64,000 bases of DNA from Rikenella microfusus (lineage in GTDB: Bacteria > Bacteroidota > Bacteroidia > Bacteroidales > Tenuifilaceae). Position 1 is the stretch's first letter. Each line of letters opens with the position of its first letter. The position numbers were made by a program, and so were the translations under genes. This document shows, in pieces, positions 63,536-64,000 of this stretch. The stretch spans positions 28,739 to 92,738 of the forward strand of contig DYKO01000012.1 of assembly GCA_020722565.1 (NCBI GenBank), given 5' to 3'. The notes under the pieces were generated by a model. That model saw nothing but the letters and a program-made list of their open reading frames with translations, was not told where the DNA came from and ran no database searches.

Positions 63536-63949
63536 GGCCTATCAGATTATGTGAATTTACAAAGATACATTTTTTTGTCAACCCCGACCACTCCGAACCC
63601 AGCTCCACTAATTTGATAACATGGAATTATGGTAAATACGTAATTATTCCGGTACACACATGCAAACCACAGCAAATACCGTGCTAATGCTACCCAAGAA
63701 AGCATATGGGGAGCTACCCCGAAGCCACTCTACTGATGGGTGATAGTAAGTTTATATGGGACCGATAACACAACTTGTCCGGCAAAGACGGAACCTGTCC
63801 AGCGCACACGTAACTTGTCCGGCGAAGACGGAACCTGTCCGGCGAAGACGGACGAAACCGATACATGAACCCTGACCTACAAACCAGGGCAACCAAAGCA
63901 CCTAATAAAGTATCGAAAAAAAACTTAAAAAAGATTAAAAATCCGTTTA
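63536..63949. other. Non-coding region with surE upstream sequence
   Basis: About 410 bp without a credible gene. It holds the surE promoter near 63540-63570 (T-rich, not assigned precisely) and a short tandem repeat. The ORF 63714-63896 runs antisense through the repeat and is an artefact. Confidence 0.5.
63773..63852. repeat. 4 x 20-bp imperfect tandem repeat
   Basis: Units: 63773-63792, 63793-63812, 63813-63832 and 63833-63852, each of the form ACYTGTCCGGCGAAGACGGA. Units 3 and 4 differ by one base, unit 1 by one more, and unit 2 is diverged (GCGCACACGTA at its end). It is GC-rich compared with the flanks. No coding use is apparent. It may belong to a dispersed intergenic repeat family. 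Confidence 0.85.
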
Positions 63950-64000
63950 GAGCCTGTTTAAATTTTCTTTAACATCATAGCAATAGAAGCAATTAATACA
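63950..64000 (-). mobile_element. Possible edge of an insertion sequence (transposase C-terminus)
   Basis: On the minus strand, entering from the window edge, codons read VLIASIAMMLKKI and a stop (TAA at 63958-63960). The stop lies inside GAGCCTGTTTAAATTTTC, which resembles the terminal inverted repeat of IS5-like elements. Only 13 codons are visible, so this is tentative. Confidence 0.35.

Noticed and set aside
63773-63852. CRISPR array
   Set aside because: The repeats are directly adjacent with no spacers, are only 20 bp long, and no cas gene is in the window.
63714-63896. 60-aa minus-strand ORF across the tandem repeat
   Set aside because: Its sequence is just the repeat translated antisense (PSSPDRFRLRRTS...), with no independent protein features.

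Overview
The window looks like a chromosomal segment of a member of Bacteroidota, most likely the order Bacteroidales or a close relative. Evidence: a protein with a type IX secretion (T9SS) C-terminal sorting domain; GldF/GldG gliding-type ABC transporter genes; an M49 dipeptidyl peptidase III lipoprotein; a carboxypeptidase-regulatory-domain TonB-dependent receptor; a Dps-like ferritin of the Bacteroides type; and promoters that fit the Bacteroidota TTTG-N19-20-TAnnTTTG pattern, with few Shine-Dalgarno sites. Metabolism looks mixed. A ferredoxin-dependent 2-oxoacid oxidoreductase and the futalosine menaquinone gene mqnA sit alongside a complete 2-oxoglutarate dehydrogenase E1/E2 pair.

Layout. 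0-4.1 kb (-): an aminotransferase followed by a four-subunit 2-oxoacid:ferredoxin oxidoreductase, probably one operon for amino acid oxidation. 4.4-8.4 kb (-): a large T9SS cargo protein and a Cys/Met PLP lyase. 8.6-11.5 kb (+): a 37-kDa nucleoid-associated protein, then a Fur/PerR-like regulator, Dps-like ferritin and peroxiredoxin cluster (oxidative stress and iron). 11.5-15.8 kb (-): a small protein, agmatinase, HtpG and a membrane-anchored degenerate receiver. 16.1-21.6 kb (+): a conserved protein of unknown function, then sucA-sucB. 21.7-27.0 kb: a sensor without an output domain, divergent from a secreted M16 protease. 27.2-31.3 kb: a decaying patch with gamma-glutamyltranspeptidase interrupted by an amber codon, a subtilase C-terminal scrap, and a TonB-dependent receptor with a frameshift, two nonsense codons and an apparent plug deletion.

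31.6-37.6 kb (-): DPP III, a secreted unknown protein, a class III aminotransferase, a LytTR response regulator, TrmH and HU. 37.8-38.5 kb (+): two tRNA-Ser genes with near-ideal promoters flanking a DUF6132 membrane protein. 38.7-42.0 kb (-): an MsbA-like ABC exporter and purB. 42.1-44.7 kb (+): mqnA, an NfeD-type membrane protease and a GNAT acetyltransferase. 45.4-54.4 kb: mixed-strand housekeeping and metabolic genes (mltG, aminotransferase, HAD phosphatase, HD protein, HI0933-family flavoprotein, FAH-family enzyme, lipid kinase, ICMT-like methyltransferase).

54.4-63.5 kb (-): a long co-directional block that reads surE, small membrane protein, lpxB, SpoIID-domain protein, gldF, gldG, DUF4340-like protein, dnaN, exonuclease. 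It links envelope biogenesis, gliding/T9SS accessory functions and replication. The last 450 bp is non-coding, with a 4 x 20 bp tandem repeat and what may be the edge of an insertion sequence.

I found no CRISPR array, prophage, secretion island or clear defence system. The most interesting points are the decay patch, an inverted repeat covering the htpG start codon, the cysteine-rich tail on the E1 subunit, the pseudo-receiver, and the tRNA-Ser promoter placed almost on the tRNA 5' end. All functional calls come from reading motifs by eye; no database search was possible.
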